Source: Priestia iocasae (lineage in GTDB: Bacteria; Bacillota; Bacilli; Bacillales; Bacillaceae_H). Taken from it: 64,000 bases of DNA. The notes beneath the pieces are model-generated. The model was given only the letters and a program-made list of their open reading frames with translations, was not told the origin of the DNA and ran no database searches. Below, in pieces: positions 16,634-26,082 of the stretch (within the stretch, counting starts at the first letter, position 1; every line of letters starts with the position of its first letter). The DNA is taken from the NCBI RefSeq assembly GCF_016909075.1, contig NZ_JAFBFC010000005.1:62001-126000 (forward strand), read 5' to 3'. The translations under genes and the position numbers were made by a program.

Positions 16634-17635
16634 TTAGATGAGTTGACGACGAGAAAGCTTATCCATATTATCTAACATAATGCCAGTTCCGATAGCCACA
16701 CAATCCATTGGTTGTTCAGCAATAAGAACTGGAACCTTCAGCTCTTCTGCAAGTAATTGGTCCATTCCGTGAAGAAGGGCGCCCCCACCTGTTAAAATGA
16801 CACCTCTATCAATAATATCGGCAGAAAGTTCTGGTGGTGTACGCTCTAATACACTTTTAGATGCTTGAACAATGACACTTACAGATTCACGTAACGCTTC
16901 TTCTACTTCACGAGAATGAACGGTCACTGTACGTGGTAAGCCTGTTACCATATCTCGTCCACGAATTTCAAGCTCTTCTTCACGTGATCCAGGGAAGACG
17001 GTACCGATTTTAATTTTGATTTCCTCTGCTGTTCGTTCACCAATTAACAGCTTATATTTCTGTTTAATATAGTGTAGGATTTCATTGTCGAACTTGTCCC
17101 CTGCCATCTTAATGGAAGAAGCGGTTACAATGTCTCCCATTGATAGTACAGCAACATCTGTTGTACCTCCACCAATATCAACGACCATGTTACCACTCGG
17201 TTGAAAAATATCCATTCCGGCTCCAATTGCGGCAACTTTTGGCTCTTCTTCTAAGTAAATCTTCTTACCACCGCTCTTTTCGGCTGCTTCACGAATTGCT
17301 TTTTGTTCAACAGATGTGATATTTGTCGGGCAGCAAATCAGAATTCGTGGCTTCGATAAAAAGCCTTTGACATTTAATTTATTAATAAAATATTTTAACA
17401 TTGCTTCTGTAATTTCAAAGTCAGCAATGACACCATCTTTTAATGGGCGAATAGCAATGATATGACCAGGTGTACGTCCAACCATTCGGCGAGCTTCCTC
17501 CCCAACAGCTAACACTTTTCCATTCGTTTTATCAATCGCTACAACTGAAGGCTCATTTAATACGATGCCTTTTCCTTTTACATGAATTAAGACGTTAGCG
17601 GTCCCTAGATCGATACCAATGTCCTTGGCTAACAT
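16634..17635 (-). CDS. mbl: MreB-like actin homologue Mbl
   Basis: 333 residues from ATG 17635 (GGAAGGAGATT upstream). Bacterial actin that guides lateral wall synthesis. Phosphate-1 motif DIGIDLGTANVLIH, phosphate-2 MVVDIGGGTTDVAVLS and adenosine motif LTGGGALLHGMD are all intact. The position downstream of spoIIID and upstream of flhO identifies Mbl rather than MreB or MreBH. Confidence 0.96.
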   Translation of the reverse strand: MLAKDIGIDLGTANVLIHVKGKGIVLNEPSVVAIDKTNGKVLAVGEEARRMVGRTPGHIIAIRPLKDGVIADFEITEAMLKYFINKLNVKGFLSKPRILICCPTNITSVEQKAIREAAEKSGGKKIYLEEEPKVAAIGAGMDIFQPSGNMVVDIGGGTTDVAVLSMGDIVTASSIKMAGDKFDNEILHYIKQKYKLLIGERTAEEIKIKIGTVFPGSREEELEIRGRDMVTGLPRTVTVHSREVEEALRESVSVIVQASKSVLERTPPELSADIIDRGVILTGGGALLHGMDQLLAEELKVPVLIAEQPMDCVAIGTGIMLDNMDKLSRRQLI

Positions 17636-17847
17636 ACTTACAATCTCCTTCCATTTGACCATTCTATATGTGAAGATCAACCTTTTTTCCCTAATTTATT
17701 ATTTTATCACAAATTGGTTTTACATGTAGATTATTACAAAAAACTTTTAATAAAGCTATCTAGAACGTAAGTTTGATTAAAAATGTTAGAACAAACCAAC
17801 ACCTTCTCCAACTTTTTCACTAAACAGTTACATATTGAACGTAAAAA

Positions 17848-17891
17848 TAAAGATCGGGAACATGTTCGTATGACTCATGTCCCCGACCTTT
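17848..17891 (-). terminator. Terminator of spoIIID
   Basis: Minus-strand stem AAAGGTCGGG(G)ACATG / CATGT(T)CCCGATCTTT followed by ATTTTTA; lies about 40 bases after the spoIIID stop, separating it from mbl. Confidence 0.8.
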
Positions 17892-17932
17892 ATCTACTAT
17901 TTTGATTGGATTTTCATAACTGACTGTCGATT

Positions 17933-18205
17933 TTATTTGACAGGCTCCTCTTGAAGTTCTTCTTTTTTGTACTTAAGCTTTGTTGCTTCCCCTCCGCGTA
18001 GATGTCTAATGGATTTATGATAATCGAGAATTTCTTTTACTTCATTTGCTAATTCAGGGTTTATTTCTGGTAGCCTCTCGGTTAAATCTTTATGGACAGT
18101 ACTTTTGGAAACACCGAATTCTTTCGCAATTACACGAACGGTTTTCTTTGTCTCCACGATATACTTTCCAATCTTGATAGTCCTCTCTTTGATGTAATCG
18201 TGCAC
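17933..18205 (-). CDS. spoIIID: Sporulation transcription factor SpoIIID
   Basis: 90 residues from GTG 18205, matching the B. subtilis start V/MHDYIKERTIKIGKYIVETK, with GGGGAGGG upstream. Small HTH DNA-binding protein (VRVIAKEFGVSKSTVHKDL) that activates and represses mother-cell genes during sporulation. The basic C-terminal KLKYKK segment contacts DNA in the minor groove. A sigma-E-like promoter lies 116 bases upstream. Confidence 0.97.
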   Translation of the reverse strand: MHDYIKERTIKIGKYIVETKKTVRVIAKEFGVSKSTVHKDLTERLPEINPELANEVKEILDYHKSIRHLRGGEATKLKYKKEELQEEPVK

Positions 18206-18320
18206 ACCACTCGCCCTCCCCAAATTGGATGTGAGAAGTGTGAAATGAGACTAAATGCATGAAAACGAAATATTACTTTCGTGGCCTCACCTCAAACACT
18301 CTCTTTGTTAGGTTTGTAAC

Positions 18321-18349
18321 ATTTTATTAGCTTGGGTAAGGATATATGC
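18321..18349 (-). promoter_or_regulatory. Sigma-E-like promoter of spoIIID
   Basis: Minus strand: GCATATA (18349-18343), 14-base spacer, AATAAAAT (18328-18321), compared with the sigma-E pattern nnATAtt-N14-CATACAnT. Spacing is exact, the -10 matches six of eight. Confidence 0.5.
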
Positions 18350-18432
18350 TAGAAAAGTCAAGAAGGACAAGGGTTTTATCATATTTTTTTGAAAATTCAT
18401 TTGGTGTTCGACACATTACATGACAACTTGAT

Positions 18433-19095
18433 TTAAAAAGACAAATGTCGCGCTGGTGAATTTGTCACTTGTAAAAGATCTCCCCACGTCGAATAACCTC
18501 TATCTTTGAGATGACCTAATAATTCTACAAATAAATAAGCCGTCGTTAGTGCGTCCCCTAATGCTTGATGGCGAGGATAGATGCGCGTACCAAATGCTTG
18601 AGCATACTTTTCAAGATCTCTCATATCAAATGACGGAGCAAGAAAACCAATTAAATCGAGCGTATCAATGTGCTGTAGCTTTTTTAAATGGAATTTGCTT
18701 CTCTTTAATTCATTCTTTAATACAAGTACGTCAAAAGCGACATAGTGCCCTACAAGACAAGATGTTTCATTTCTCTGAACAAAGTCAAAAAATTGTTCAA
18801 TAGCCTCTAAGGCAAAAGGTGCCCCTGCAACTTGTTCGTTTGTGATTGTCGTTAATTCGGTTATTTCCTGAGAAATTTGTCGCTCTGGGTTTACATATAA
18901 TCGAAAGGTGTCAGAAGATTGTACCTGACAGCCTTTTACGGTTACTGCTGCGACTTCAATTAAGCGATCCGTCGAGGCAACCTGAAAGCCAGTCGTCTCT
19001 GTATCAAACACTGTGAAGACGATATTTTCGATTAACGTATTAAGTGGAAGGTGTTCATTGAATTGAACGGGAAATGCTTTTCTTGTAAAAAACAC
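18433..19095 (-). CDS. DEDDh 3-prime-5-prime exonuclease (DnaQ/epsilon-like)
   Basis: 220 residues from GTG 19095 (AAAGGAG six bases upstream); a TTG seven codons earlier overlaps the previous stop. Exonuclease motifs: Asp31 and Glu33 in FDTETTGF, Asp122 in GHYVAFD, and His176/Asp181 in HQALGDA, all intact. It resembles the proofreading epsilon subunit but has no polymerase-binding partner here. It is coupled to the cNMP/CBS/nucleotidyltransferase-like gene, a pairing often seen with acetate-type symporters. Confidence 0.88.
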   Translation of the reverse strand: MFFTRKAFPVQFNEHLPLNTLIENIVFTVFDTETTGFQVASTDRLIEVAAVTVKGCQVQSSDTFRLYVNPERQISQEITELTTITNEQVAGAPFALEAIEQFFDFVQRNETSCLVGHYVAFDVLVLKNELKRSKFHLKKLQHIDTLDLIGFLAPSFDMRDLEKYAQAFGTRIYPRHQALGDALTTAYLFVELLGHLKDRGYSTWGDLLQVTNSPARHLSF

Positions 19096-19112
19096 ATTTT
19101 GCTCCTTTCTCT

Positions 19113-21017
19113 TCAAATAGAGAAGTGTAGTAGCATTTTACTTTGAAGCTCCTTTAGGGTTTTTAAGCTCCATATGAGTTCATCCTTTTGGCGAATAGTG
19201 AGAGTATGAAAAGAAAGAATAGAGTTTTTCTCTTCATTCATTGAAAATTGACGCCACTTTAATTGCACGTATCGTTCAAGAATCGTTTCAATGGCCTTTT
19301 TTATGTCTTCTGCAAAAGAAGCGGTCAATACGCCTTTTTGCACTAGTCGGTCCACTTGCTCCAAAGGTGAGCCGTGAAGTGTATCATGACTAGCGGCGAG
19401 GATTTGCAGTGCATGATGATATGGAAACAATACTTCTTTCTTTAAATCAATTTGCTTTCGTTCAAGATGAAGAAGAGAACGAATTCGCTGGTGAATAGAT
19501 GGAATGGGCCTTGTTTTTTCTAGTTCTGCTAAGCGATACAAAAGAATTTGCGCTTTCTTCCTATGTGTTTGAACAAGGTGGTCAACTGCTTGATGAATGG
19601 ATTCGTTTCCGTATAAAAGTCGATAAGAAAAGAAGTTTTGCACGTTTAACATCACTTCATTTGTCGATTCAAGTGTCCAAGAACGAATTCGATTGTCCCA
19701 TTGCCCAACTGACCCTCTCCAAATATGGTTACTAGCCATCATGTTGCCTTTACATCGTTCATAACCAGCTTGCTCGAGTAACTTAACAATCCGCTCACTT
19801 AGCATTTTAAAATAATCATGATTGTCTCCTTGATAGACAAGGAAATGGTCTTGGTCTGTTAAGAGAAATTGTTCTTTACGACCACTACTGCCCATTTGGT
19901 AAAAACAAAATGGAGCTGGTTGCTTTTTTCCTTGCTTTTCTAAATCTTGTAATGCTAATTCAATGCATCGTTTCACAAGGCGATCGTAAAGCTTGGTTAA
20001 AATATCTAACATGCTAAGGACTGGAACTTGATGATGAATCAATGTTTGAATGATCTCGTATGCTGCTTCTTTTACAACAGGCAAAGTAGATGAATCTGCT
20101 TGATCAATTTGGTGAATGACCCTAATCATGTTTTCATTTTTCTTTCGTAATAAATCCGATAATGACACAACTCCTACCACTTGCCCTTCATCCGTAACTG
20201 GTAGATGCTTAATTCCTCTAAGTAGCATCATGGCTAACGCTTCATAATAGTAGGAAAAGCGAGAAACCGTAACAGGCTCTGGTGTCATAATCGTTTCCAC
20301 AGCTTCTTCTACACTTCTTCTTTCTGTGATGACTCGTTTGACTAAGTCTTTTTCTGTCACAATTCCTACTAGTCGATGATTGTCGATTACGACAACAGAG
20401 CTTATATTATGATCAATCATTCGTTTAGATACTTCATGAATAGACATCACTGGTGAAGCTGAAATGACCTTGTCAGACATCACTTCTTGTACACGTAAAA
20501 TGATTGAATCTTTCTCCCCAAATGAACTAGCTAACTCAATTTGTTCAGCTAATGATTGATACACACCTTTTAAGCGAATTGATACTTGTGTTAATAGATA
20601 ATGTTTCACTTTTTCGTCTTGCCAACGATTTTCAATAACCGAAAAAGGGATAAGCAAAGCTTCAGCTTCTGTTAGCGTCCGAACTTCTAAGTTATCTTCC
20701 TGATACTTGATTTCTGCTTCATTCAAGAAATCTGCTAGTGTAGGAAAGCCAATAAGCTGGCCTTCTCTTACAACTTCTAATACTTCTTCACGCTCATGCT
20801 GACGATCCTTTACGTATACCTCCGCAATGCCATGAAGCAGCAGAAGGAGACCCTTCTGCTGCTTCGTTTCAAATAAAATATTCTGATGAGACTGATACGA
20901 CTTTATCTGACAATCTTGTAAAAGCGACACCATTTCTTCTTCTGATAACCCTTGAAATAATGGATGGCCTTTGACCTTTAAAACATGTTGGTGATTACAT
21001 TTGTTTGTCTGATCCAT
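19113..21017 (-). CDS. cNMP-binding / CBS / DUF294 nucleotidyltransferase-like protein
   Basis: 634 residues, cytoplasmic. Domains in order: cyclic-nucleotide-binding fold (about 15-145), paired CBS domains (about 175-295, MTPEPVTVS motif), and a GlnD-like nucleotidyltransferase domain with GSSGR at 376-380 and metal-binding Asp388/Asp390 (LTDQD), then a DUF294 C-terminal region. Such proteins are thought to sense nucleotides and modify a partner; none of this is proven here. It overlaps the symporter gene by 23 bases. The AXTRQ-type GSxGR and DxD residues are present, so catalysis is possible. Confidence 0.85.
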   Translation of the reverse strand: MDQTNKCNHQHVLKVKGHPLFQGLSEEEMVSLLQDCQIKSYQSHQNILFETKQQKGLLLLLHGIAEVYVKDRQHEREEVLEVVREGQLIGFPTLADFLNEAEIKYQEDNLEVRTLTEAEALLIPFSVIENRWQDEKVKHYLLTQVSIRLKGVYQSLAEQIELASSFGEKDSIILRVQEVMSDKVISASPVMSIHEVSKRMIDHNISSVVVIDNHRLVGIVTEKDLVKRVITERRSVEEAVETIMTPEPVTVSRFSYYYEALAMMLLRGIKHLPVTDEGQVVGVVSLSDLLRKKNENMIRVIHQIDQADSSTLPVVKEAAYEIIQTLIHHQVPVLSMLDILTKLYDRLVKRCIELALQDLEKQGKKQPAPFCFYQMGSSGRKEQFLLTDQDHFLVYQGDNHDYFKMLSERIVKLLEQAGYERCKGNMMASNHIWRGSVGQWDNRIRSWTLESTNEVMLNVQNFFSYRLLYGNESIHQAVDHLVQTHRKKAQILLYRLAELEKTRPIPSIHQRIRSLLHLERKQIDLKKEVLFPYHHALQILAASHDTLHGSPLEQVDRLVQKGVLTASFAEDIKKAIETILERYVQLKWRQFSMNEEKNSILSFHTLTIRQKDELIWSLKTLKELQSKMLLHFSI

Positions 21018-22665
21018 CGTTCATCCAAACCTCACCGTCTTTGTATGTCATTTGTTCTGGATAACGAAGATCCATGACTTCTTCTTGAAGTTTTTGAGAA
21101 GGTGCTTTTGTCGCTAGTGATACGCCAACGTTCGCCAAAATAGCTGCTACTGCTCCAAATACACCTGCACCTGTATCAATAATTCCGGCAATTGTGAAGC
21201 CACCATATTTTGCTGCAATAATATAGCCTAATGTGACAAACAGCCCAACAAGCATCCCTGCAATGACTCCATTTGAATTTGAGCGCTTCCACCAAACTCC
21301 TAATAAAAGAGCAGGGAAGAATGTACCAGATGCAATGGCAAATGCCCATGCAACAATTTGTGTGATGGCTCCCGGAGGGTTTAACGCAATTAACCCTGCA
21401 AACAGAGCGGCTAATGCAATCGATAAGCGAGCCATGAATAATCGACTTTTTTCTGATGCATCTGGCTTCAATACACGATAATAAATGTCATGAGCAAATG
21501 AAGAGGAAATAGCAATCATTAATCCTCCTGCCGTTGATAAGGCTGCAGCCATCGCTCCCGCTGCCACTAACCCAATGACGAATACGCCTAAATTTGCAAT
21601 TTCAGGTGTAGCCATTACGACAATATCTTTATCAATCATGAGCTCAGACCACTGTAAAATTCCATCATTATTTGTATCTGCTAATTGCAATTTCCCTGTA
21701 TTCACCCATGATTCTGTCCATGCTGGCAAATTATTAATATCACTACCTGCTACATTTTTCATTAAAATAAAACGTGAAAATGCTGCATATGCAGGAGCTG
21801 ATATATAAAGTAAACCGATAAATAGTAACGCCCACGCCCCTGACCATCTTGCTGCTTTCATTGTAGACACGGTATAAAAACGAACAATTACGTGTGGTAA
21901 GCCTGCTGTACCTGCCATTAACGTAAACATAAGTGCAAGAAACTGCCACTTTGTATCCTCTGTAAAAGGAGCAAAATATTCAGAGAGTCCTAGTGCTCGG
22001 TCAAGTTCACCTAATTCAGATACAACTTTTCCATAGGATAGCCATGGAATCGGGTTATTTGTTAGTTGAAGTGACATAAAAATAACTGGAATTAAGTAAG
22101 CAATAATTAAAATGATGTACTGTGCAACCTGTGTCCAAGTAATTCCTTTCATTCCACCAAATGATGCATAGAATGCAATTAAAACGACACCAATCATTGT
22201 GCCTACTTTTGCATCAATCTCGAATAAACGACCAATAACCACACCTGACCCCGATAACTGTCCTACCGAGTATGTAAAACTAATTAAAATGGTACAAATG
22301 GCTGCGATAATACGTGCAGAGTGACTATTAAATCGATCTCCGATAAACTCTGGTACTGTATATCGACCATATTTACGAAGTTGTGGTGCTAATAGAAAGG
22401 TTAGAAGCAAATAACCGCCTGTCCACCCCATAATGTAAGCTAGTCCATCATAACCCATCAACATCACTGTTCCAGCCATACCAATAAAGGATGCAGCACT
22501 CATCCAGTCTGCTCCAATCGCCATTCCGTTATAAATAGCAGGAATCCCCCGACCCGCTACATAAAATTCGGAAGTTGCGCGCGCTTTGTTATAAATAGCA
22601 ATTCCGATATATAAAGCAAATGTAAAAATAATAATTAAAAATGAGACCCAAAACTGCGTATCCAT
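20995..22665 (-). CDS. ywcA: Na+/solute symporter, acetate permease type
   Basis: 556 residues with about 13 hydrophobic helices; sodium:solute symporter (SSS) family, closest in pattern to cation/acetate symporter ActP and B. subtilis YwcA. MSAASFIGMAGTVMLMGYDG near the N-terminus and TAGLPHVIVRFYTV are family signatures. ATG with AAGGGGGAA. The preceding DUF485 gene is the usual partner of ActP. Substrate is probably acetate or another short monocarboxylate; not provable from sequence. Confidence 0.88.
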   Translation of the reverse strand: MDTQFWVSFLIIIFTFALYIGIAIYNKARATSEFYVAGRGIPAIYNGMAIGADWMSAASFIGMAGTVMLMGYDGLAYIMGWTGGYLLLTFLLAPQLRKYGRYTVPEFIGDRFNSHSARIIAAICTILISFTYSVGQLSGSGVVIGRLFEIDAKVGTMIGVVLIAFYASFGGMKGITWTQVAQYIILIIAYLIPVIFMSLQLTNNPIPWLSYGKVVSELGELDRALGLSEYFAPFTEDTKWQFLALMFTLMAGTAGLPHVIVRFYTVSTMKAARWSGAWALLFIGLLYISAPAYAAFSRFILMKNVAGSDINNLPAWTESWVNTGKLQLADTNNDGILQWSELMIDKDIVVMATPEIANLGVFVIGLVAAGAMAAALSTAGGLMIAISSSFAHDIYYRVLKPDASEKSRLFMARLSIALAALFAGLIALNPPGAITQIVAWAFAIASGTFFPALLLGVWWKRSNSNGVIAGMLVGLFVTLGYIIAAKYGGFTIAGIIDTGAGVFGAVAAILANVGVSLATKAPSQKLQEEVMDLRYPEQMTYKDGEVWMNDGSDKQM

Positions 22666-22719
22666 TCATGTTTCCCCCTTTGTCTAAATCATGTTCTCTA
22701 ATCCCCTGATTTTCTTCCC

Positions 22720-23019
22720 TTAGTGATCAAACACTTTTCCTTCCGATAATTGTTTGTTTTTCGCTTCATCAATGCCATATTTACGATCAATGGAGTCACT
22801 CACTTTCGCATTCACAAACAGTAAAAGAATGAACACTAAAATAGATCCTAATGCTCCCATAAAATAGTGAAACGGGAAGCCTAAGAATGTAAACATTAAG
22901 GATTCTGCAAATAACACAACACCAAAGGACACCACAAACCAAATCACTAAGCAAATTGCAATGAGCCTTGTTCGCTCACGAAAGTAGGAATCCGCTATTT
23001 TTTTATCAATTTTTTTCAA
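22720..23019 (-). CDS. ywcB: DUF485 small membrane protein (YwcB-like)
   Basis: 99 residues from TTG 23019 with GGGGGTGGAG upstream; an ATG at 23064 is possible but has a poor ribosome binding site. Two hydrophobic helices (LIAICLVIWFVVSFGVVLFA and an FHYFMGALGSILVFILLL region) and polar ends. DUF485 proteins (YjcH in E. coli) are encoded directly before ActP-type symporters, as here, and are presumed to assist them. Confidence 0.85.
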   Translation of the reverse strand: MKKIDKKIADSYFRERTRLIAICLVIWFVVSFGVVLFAESLMFTFLGFPFHYFMGALGSILVFILLLFVNAKVSDSIDRKYGIDEAKNKQLSEGKVFDH

Positions 23020-23248
23020 TCTCTCCACCCCCAAAAGTATTGAAAGCTTTTCACATTTCATCAATCTTTTTGAACATCAATTGATACATGTATCACATCC
23101 TTTCAAAGTGAGAGTTAAAGGAAACAGGTACATTCATTCGAAGATAAAAGACAAAGAAGTGTTGATAGGACTAATTGTGTAAGAGTAGAACGGAAGTCTT
23201 GTTGTAAGGTACAAAACGAGGTGACTAGACTCATGGAGAAAAATAATG

Positions 23249-23431
23249 TTAGTGCAAGCTAAAAATAAATTTGACCGTTTCAAAAAAGGGCGCTGGAACT
23301 AATGCGATTTCAACGACAAAATAAATCAATAAACTTAAAAACGGAACGGCAAAAAAGAACGGTTTCTGCTTTCTTAAAGCAATGACAATGCTTATAACTG
23401 TAATGATAACTAGTAAAGCCAAAATAACCAT
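23249..23431 (-). CDS. Small two-helix membrane protein, unknown
   Basis: 60 residues from ATG 23431 with GGGAGGCGGA directly upstream; an upstream in-frame ATG would translate the ribosome binding site itself. Almost entirely hydrophobic: MVILALLVIITVISIVIAL, a short KQK turn, then a second helix (FLSLLIYFVVEIALV). No family recognised. It stands alone between the ywcBA operon and spoIIQ. Confidence 0.6.
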   Translation of the reverse strand: MVILALLVIITVISIVIALRKQKPFFFAVPFLSLLIYFVVEIALVPAPFFETVKFIFSLH

Positions 23432-23628
23432 TCCGCCTCCCCCCCTCTCTGTAAGCGTTATCAAATTTGTTCTAATAAACCAACGATTGACTTAACCTAC
23501 GATTAATTTCAAGAATATTCTAATAAGTAAAATATTACATTTTTTCCCTCATTCGTCAATACTTGTTCTCATATAATCCTAATATGAGTCTTTTCGCTTA
23601 TAGGATAACCGATTAACTGATGAGTAAA

Positions 23629-23671
23629 TAAAAAAAGTAGAAGTTGAGAAATCTCAACTTCTACTTTTTTT
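23629..23671 (-). terminator. Intrinsic terminator of spoIIQ
   Basis: Perfect stem AAAAGTAGAAGTTGAGA / TCTCAACTTCTACTTTT with a 2-base loop core, A-run and T-run flanks; begins three bases after the stop codon. Confidence 0.93.
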
Positions 23672-23673
23672 AT

Positions 23674-24531
23674 TTAGGCTGTTTTATTAAAAGATGTGCT
23701 AGAGTCTTCTTCTTTCACATCTGATTCACCTTTTTCTTCATCAGAAGATTCTTCGGTTTCAGACTGCTCGTCCTTATCTGTTGATTCAGATTCAGATGCA
23801 CCATCTTCCTTCTCTTCTTCTGAAGCTGTTGTGTCAGCTTCTACTTTAATGGTTGATAATGTTTTTCCAAAATAGCTATTAGGGTTAACAGCCACGCCAT
23901 CTTTTCGTACTTCAAAGTGTACGTGTGTTTTTGCTTCTTGATTATAAATATTTTGACCTGCTTTTCCAATCACTTGTCCTTGCTTAACAGTATCGCCAAC
24001 TTCAACACTAACATTTTCTAATGATTGATAGTTCGTTACGACACCATCGGCATGCTCTACTTCGACAACATAACCAAGTAAAGGATCTTTTTCGTTATTT
24101 GTCACAGTACCACTTGCTGCAGCTACTACATCAAATGAACTGCCATCTTTTGCAGTAATATCAATTCCTGTGTTTGGATGATACGTATTGTTGTAGAATA
24201 CAAGCGCTGCTTCTTGCTCTTCTTTTGAAGCTTGGTCATCATAAAAAGACTTTTGAATTACTGTTTCTACTTCTTCTAGTACAGGCATTGCTAAATTTTC
24301 CATTGCACTGTTTACTTCAACTGCATCTTCAGTTGGGTCATAAGCTGTACCTTCTGATACATCATTCTGTTTGTCTTGTGCATTGTCTGGGCCATTTGCT
24401 TGAAACCAAAGGACTGCTGTAAGAATGATTGCTGCACTCATCAAATAAATTGCAGGAAATACCCAACGTTTTCTTAAAAGCTTTTGTAATTTTGAAGATT
24501 GAGAAATGCGATTCTTTTCTTCTTCTCTCAT
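23674..24531 (-). CDS. spoIIQ: Forespore engulfment protein SpoIIQ
   Basis: 285 residues. Short cytoplasmic N-terminus, one membrane helix (about 24-44) and an extracytoplasmic LytM/M23 domain (about 115-222). With SpoIIIAH it forms the channel or zipper between forespore and mother cell. The HxH pair (His203, His205) is kept, but the position of the first zinc ligand is Asn120 in NTGID, so it should be a non-catalytic fold, as in B. subtilis where that residue is Ser. A long Glu/Ser/Asp-rich tail (232-285) is extra. ATG with AGAGGTGAT. Confidence 0.93.
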   Translation of the reverse strand: MREEEKNRISQSSKLQKLLRKRWVFPAIYLMSAAIILTAVLWFQANGPDNAQDKQNDVSEGTAYDPTEDAVEVNSAMENLAMPVLEEVETVIQKSFYDDQASKEEQEAALVFYNNTYHPNTGIDITAKDGSSFDVVAAASGTVTNNEKDPLLGYVVEVEHADGVVTNYQSLENVSVEVGDTVKQGQVIGKAGQNIYNQEAKTHVHFEVRKDGVAVNPNSYFGKTLSTIKVEADTTASEEEKEDGASESESTDKDEQSETEESSDEEKGESDVKEEDSSTSFNKTA

Positions 24532-24918
24532 TTATTATCACCTCTGCAATCATTGTGAACAGAATTTAGTAAATATATACACATCAAAAAAAGTTTTTTC
24601 GATTATTGTTCGACAATGTTTGCAAAATTATACGAGGAAATCAAAATCGCATTTTTCTTATACAAGAATAGTCAAAAAAGGAGTGGCCTCAACTACTATG
24701 AAGCATAAGTAAAAGCTGTTGTTTGTAAACAAGTAGCGGTTAACTTGTAAGAAAACCATCTAACACAATCATCTTTTAGAAGAGAGCGGAAGAAAAGAAT
24801 GACTTAACGTGAACATCCCTTGCTCATTTATCCATTAATGTTGGATATCATGAGCAAGGGATGTTGTGTGATGTAGTCAAAAGGAGACGTTTCGTTCATT
24901 TGACCATCTTCCCATTTT
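24532..24918. promoter_or_regulatory. spoIIQ-spoIID intergenic region
   Basis: 387 bases without a gene. It should hold the sigma-F promoter of spoIIQ: a GTATA -35-like element occurs on the minus strand but the -10 match is poor, so I do not call it. The right part contains the large hairpin at 24812-24865. Confidence 0.4.
24812..24865. terminator. 16-bp hairpin after spoIID
   Basis: AACATCCCTTGCTCAT pairs with its perfect complement 22 bases later; inside, TATCCA pairs with TGGATA. Tail on the minus strand (CACGTTAAG) is not U-rich, so it may act as a 3-prime end stabiliser or a weak terminator for spoIID. Confidence 0.55.
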
Positions 24919-25950
24919 CTATTGTTTAGCTGTTAATTTTGAAACGTATTGATCTGGAAGAGCAATACTTACTCCTTTATAGTAATACTCAACAATTTGT
25001 TTGTATGACTTCCCTTCTACTGCCATTCCGTTTGCACCATATTGACTCATTCCTACACCATGTCCAGACCCTTTTGTTGTAATGACAATTTGATTCCCTT
25101 TTTTCGCCCAATTGAAGTCTGCAGAACGCAAATCAAGCTTTTCACGAACTTCTTTACCTGTTAACGTTTTTCCACCAATTTCAATAGAAGCAATTCGTTT
25201 ACCAGTTGTTCGAGCGACTACCTTGCCTAACGAACCATCTGTTGGTATCTTTATTCCTAATTGTTGCTCAAATTCTTTGACTGAAACTACTTTTTGATCT
25301 GTAAAACTTGGTGCTTCTTTATCCCATGGGCTTTCTACACTCTGAAGGTAAGGAAAAGGATTCGACCAATACTCTTCCGAATTTTCAGTGTATCCGTTAC
25401 TTGTTGAAAAGAATTGGGCACTAATCGGTTGATTTTCAAAAGTTAAAATTTGTCCTGCTGTTTCTTGTACCGCTTTTCTTACTTTCTCCATCTTCCAATT
25501 ATAGTCACCTTGCCATTGTACTTTTAATTCATCTGCACTTTTATATACTTGATGTGTTACTGTATCGGATACATGCGCTCCTCCTGGTAGCTTTTTTCCA
25601 ATATTACCACTTAGCATTTTTTGGACGATATACGTACGTGCCGCTAAACTTTGAGCTTTTAGTGCTTCTACTTCAAAATCTGCGGGCATTTCTGAAGCGA
25701 CCACCCCTACAACGTATTCTTCTAATGGTAATGTCGCTACTTTCTTTGTGCTCATTCTATATACAGCCACTTCTATTTGCGGACCTAAGTTTGTTTGTTT
25801 CATTTCTACCTTTTGACTTTCAGATGTTTTTTTTTCTGTCAGCTTACCGTCTGTTTTATCTCCAAATGAAACAACGAGAAGCGTAGGGATCATCAAAACA
25901 ATAAAAAAGAAGACCGAGACTAGTAGGACTACTGGTTTTATATGCTTCAT
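24919..25950 (-). CDS. spoIID: Stage II sporulation protein D, lytic transglycosylase
   Basis: 343 residues. N-terminal signal anchor, then the SpoIID catalytic domain. It degrades septal peptidoglycan during engulfment in the DMP machine with SpoIIP and Spo[23 protein letters not shown] contains the catalytic Glu; [15 protein letters not shown] near the end is the family signature. ATG with GGAGG ten bases upstream (a TTG one codon earlier is also possible). A very good sigma-E promoter lies 50 bases upstream. Confidence 0.96.
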   Translation of the reverse strand: MKHIKPVVLLVSVFFFIVLMIPTLLVVSFGDKTDGKLTEKKTSESQKVEMKQTNLGPQIEVAVYRMSTKKVATLPLEEYVVGVVASEMPADFEVEALKAQSLAARTYIVQKMLSGNIGKKLPGGAHVSDTVTHQVYKSADELKVQWQGDYNWKMEKVRKAVQETAGQILTFENQPISAQFFSTSNGYTENSEEYWSNPFPYLQSVESPWDKEAPSFTDQKVVSVKEFEQQLGIKIPTDGSLGKVVARTTGKRIASIEIGGKTLTGKEVREKLDLRSADFNWAKKGNQIVITTKGSGHGVGMSQYGANGMAVEGKSYKQIVEYYYKGVSIALPDQYVSKLTAKQ

Positions 25951-26000
25951 CAATATTGAACCTCCATTGCCTGTGTAGGATAAGAACTATCTTCATAACA

Positions 26001-26029
26001 TTTGTATGGAGATGGACAACCTTTTATGA
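26001..26029 (-). promoter_or_regulatory. Sigma-E promoter of spoIID
   Basis: Minus strand: TCATAAA (26029-26023), exactly 14 bases, CATACAAA (26008-26001), seven of eight matches to the sigma-E -10 CATACAnT. Confidence 0.72.
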
Positions 26030-26082
26030 CTTAAATGGGGAAGATCATCATTTATACAAGTCACTCCTAAAAAGAGCCTATT

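Noticed and set aside
17636-17680. Upstream ATG extending Mbl by 15 residues
   Set aside because: The extension covers the GGAAGGAG ribosome binding site and is absent from the Mbl family.
24595-24660. Sigma-F promoter of spoIIQ
   Set aside because: GTATA is present but no GGnnAnAnT-like -10 occurs at 15-17 bases.
24685-24710. AAAAGGAGTGG followed by ATGAAGCATAAGTAA
   Set aside because: Encodes only Met-Lys-His-Lys; too short to support a gene.
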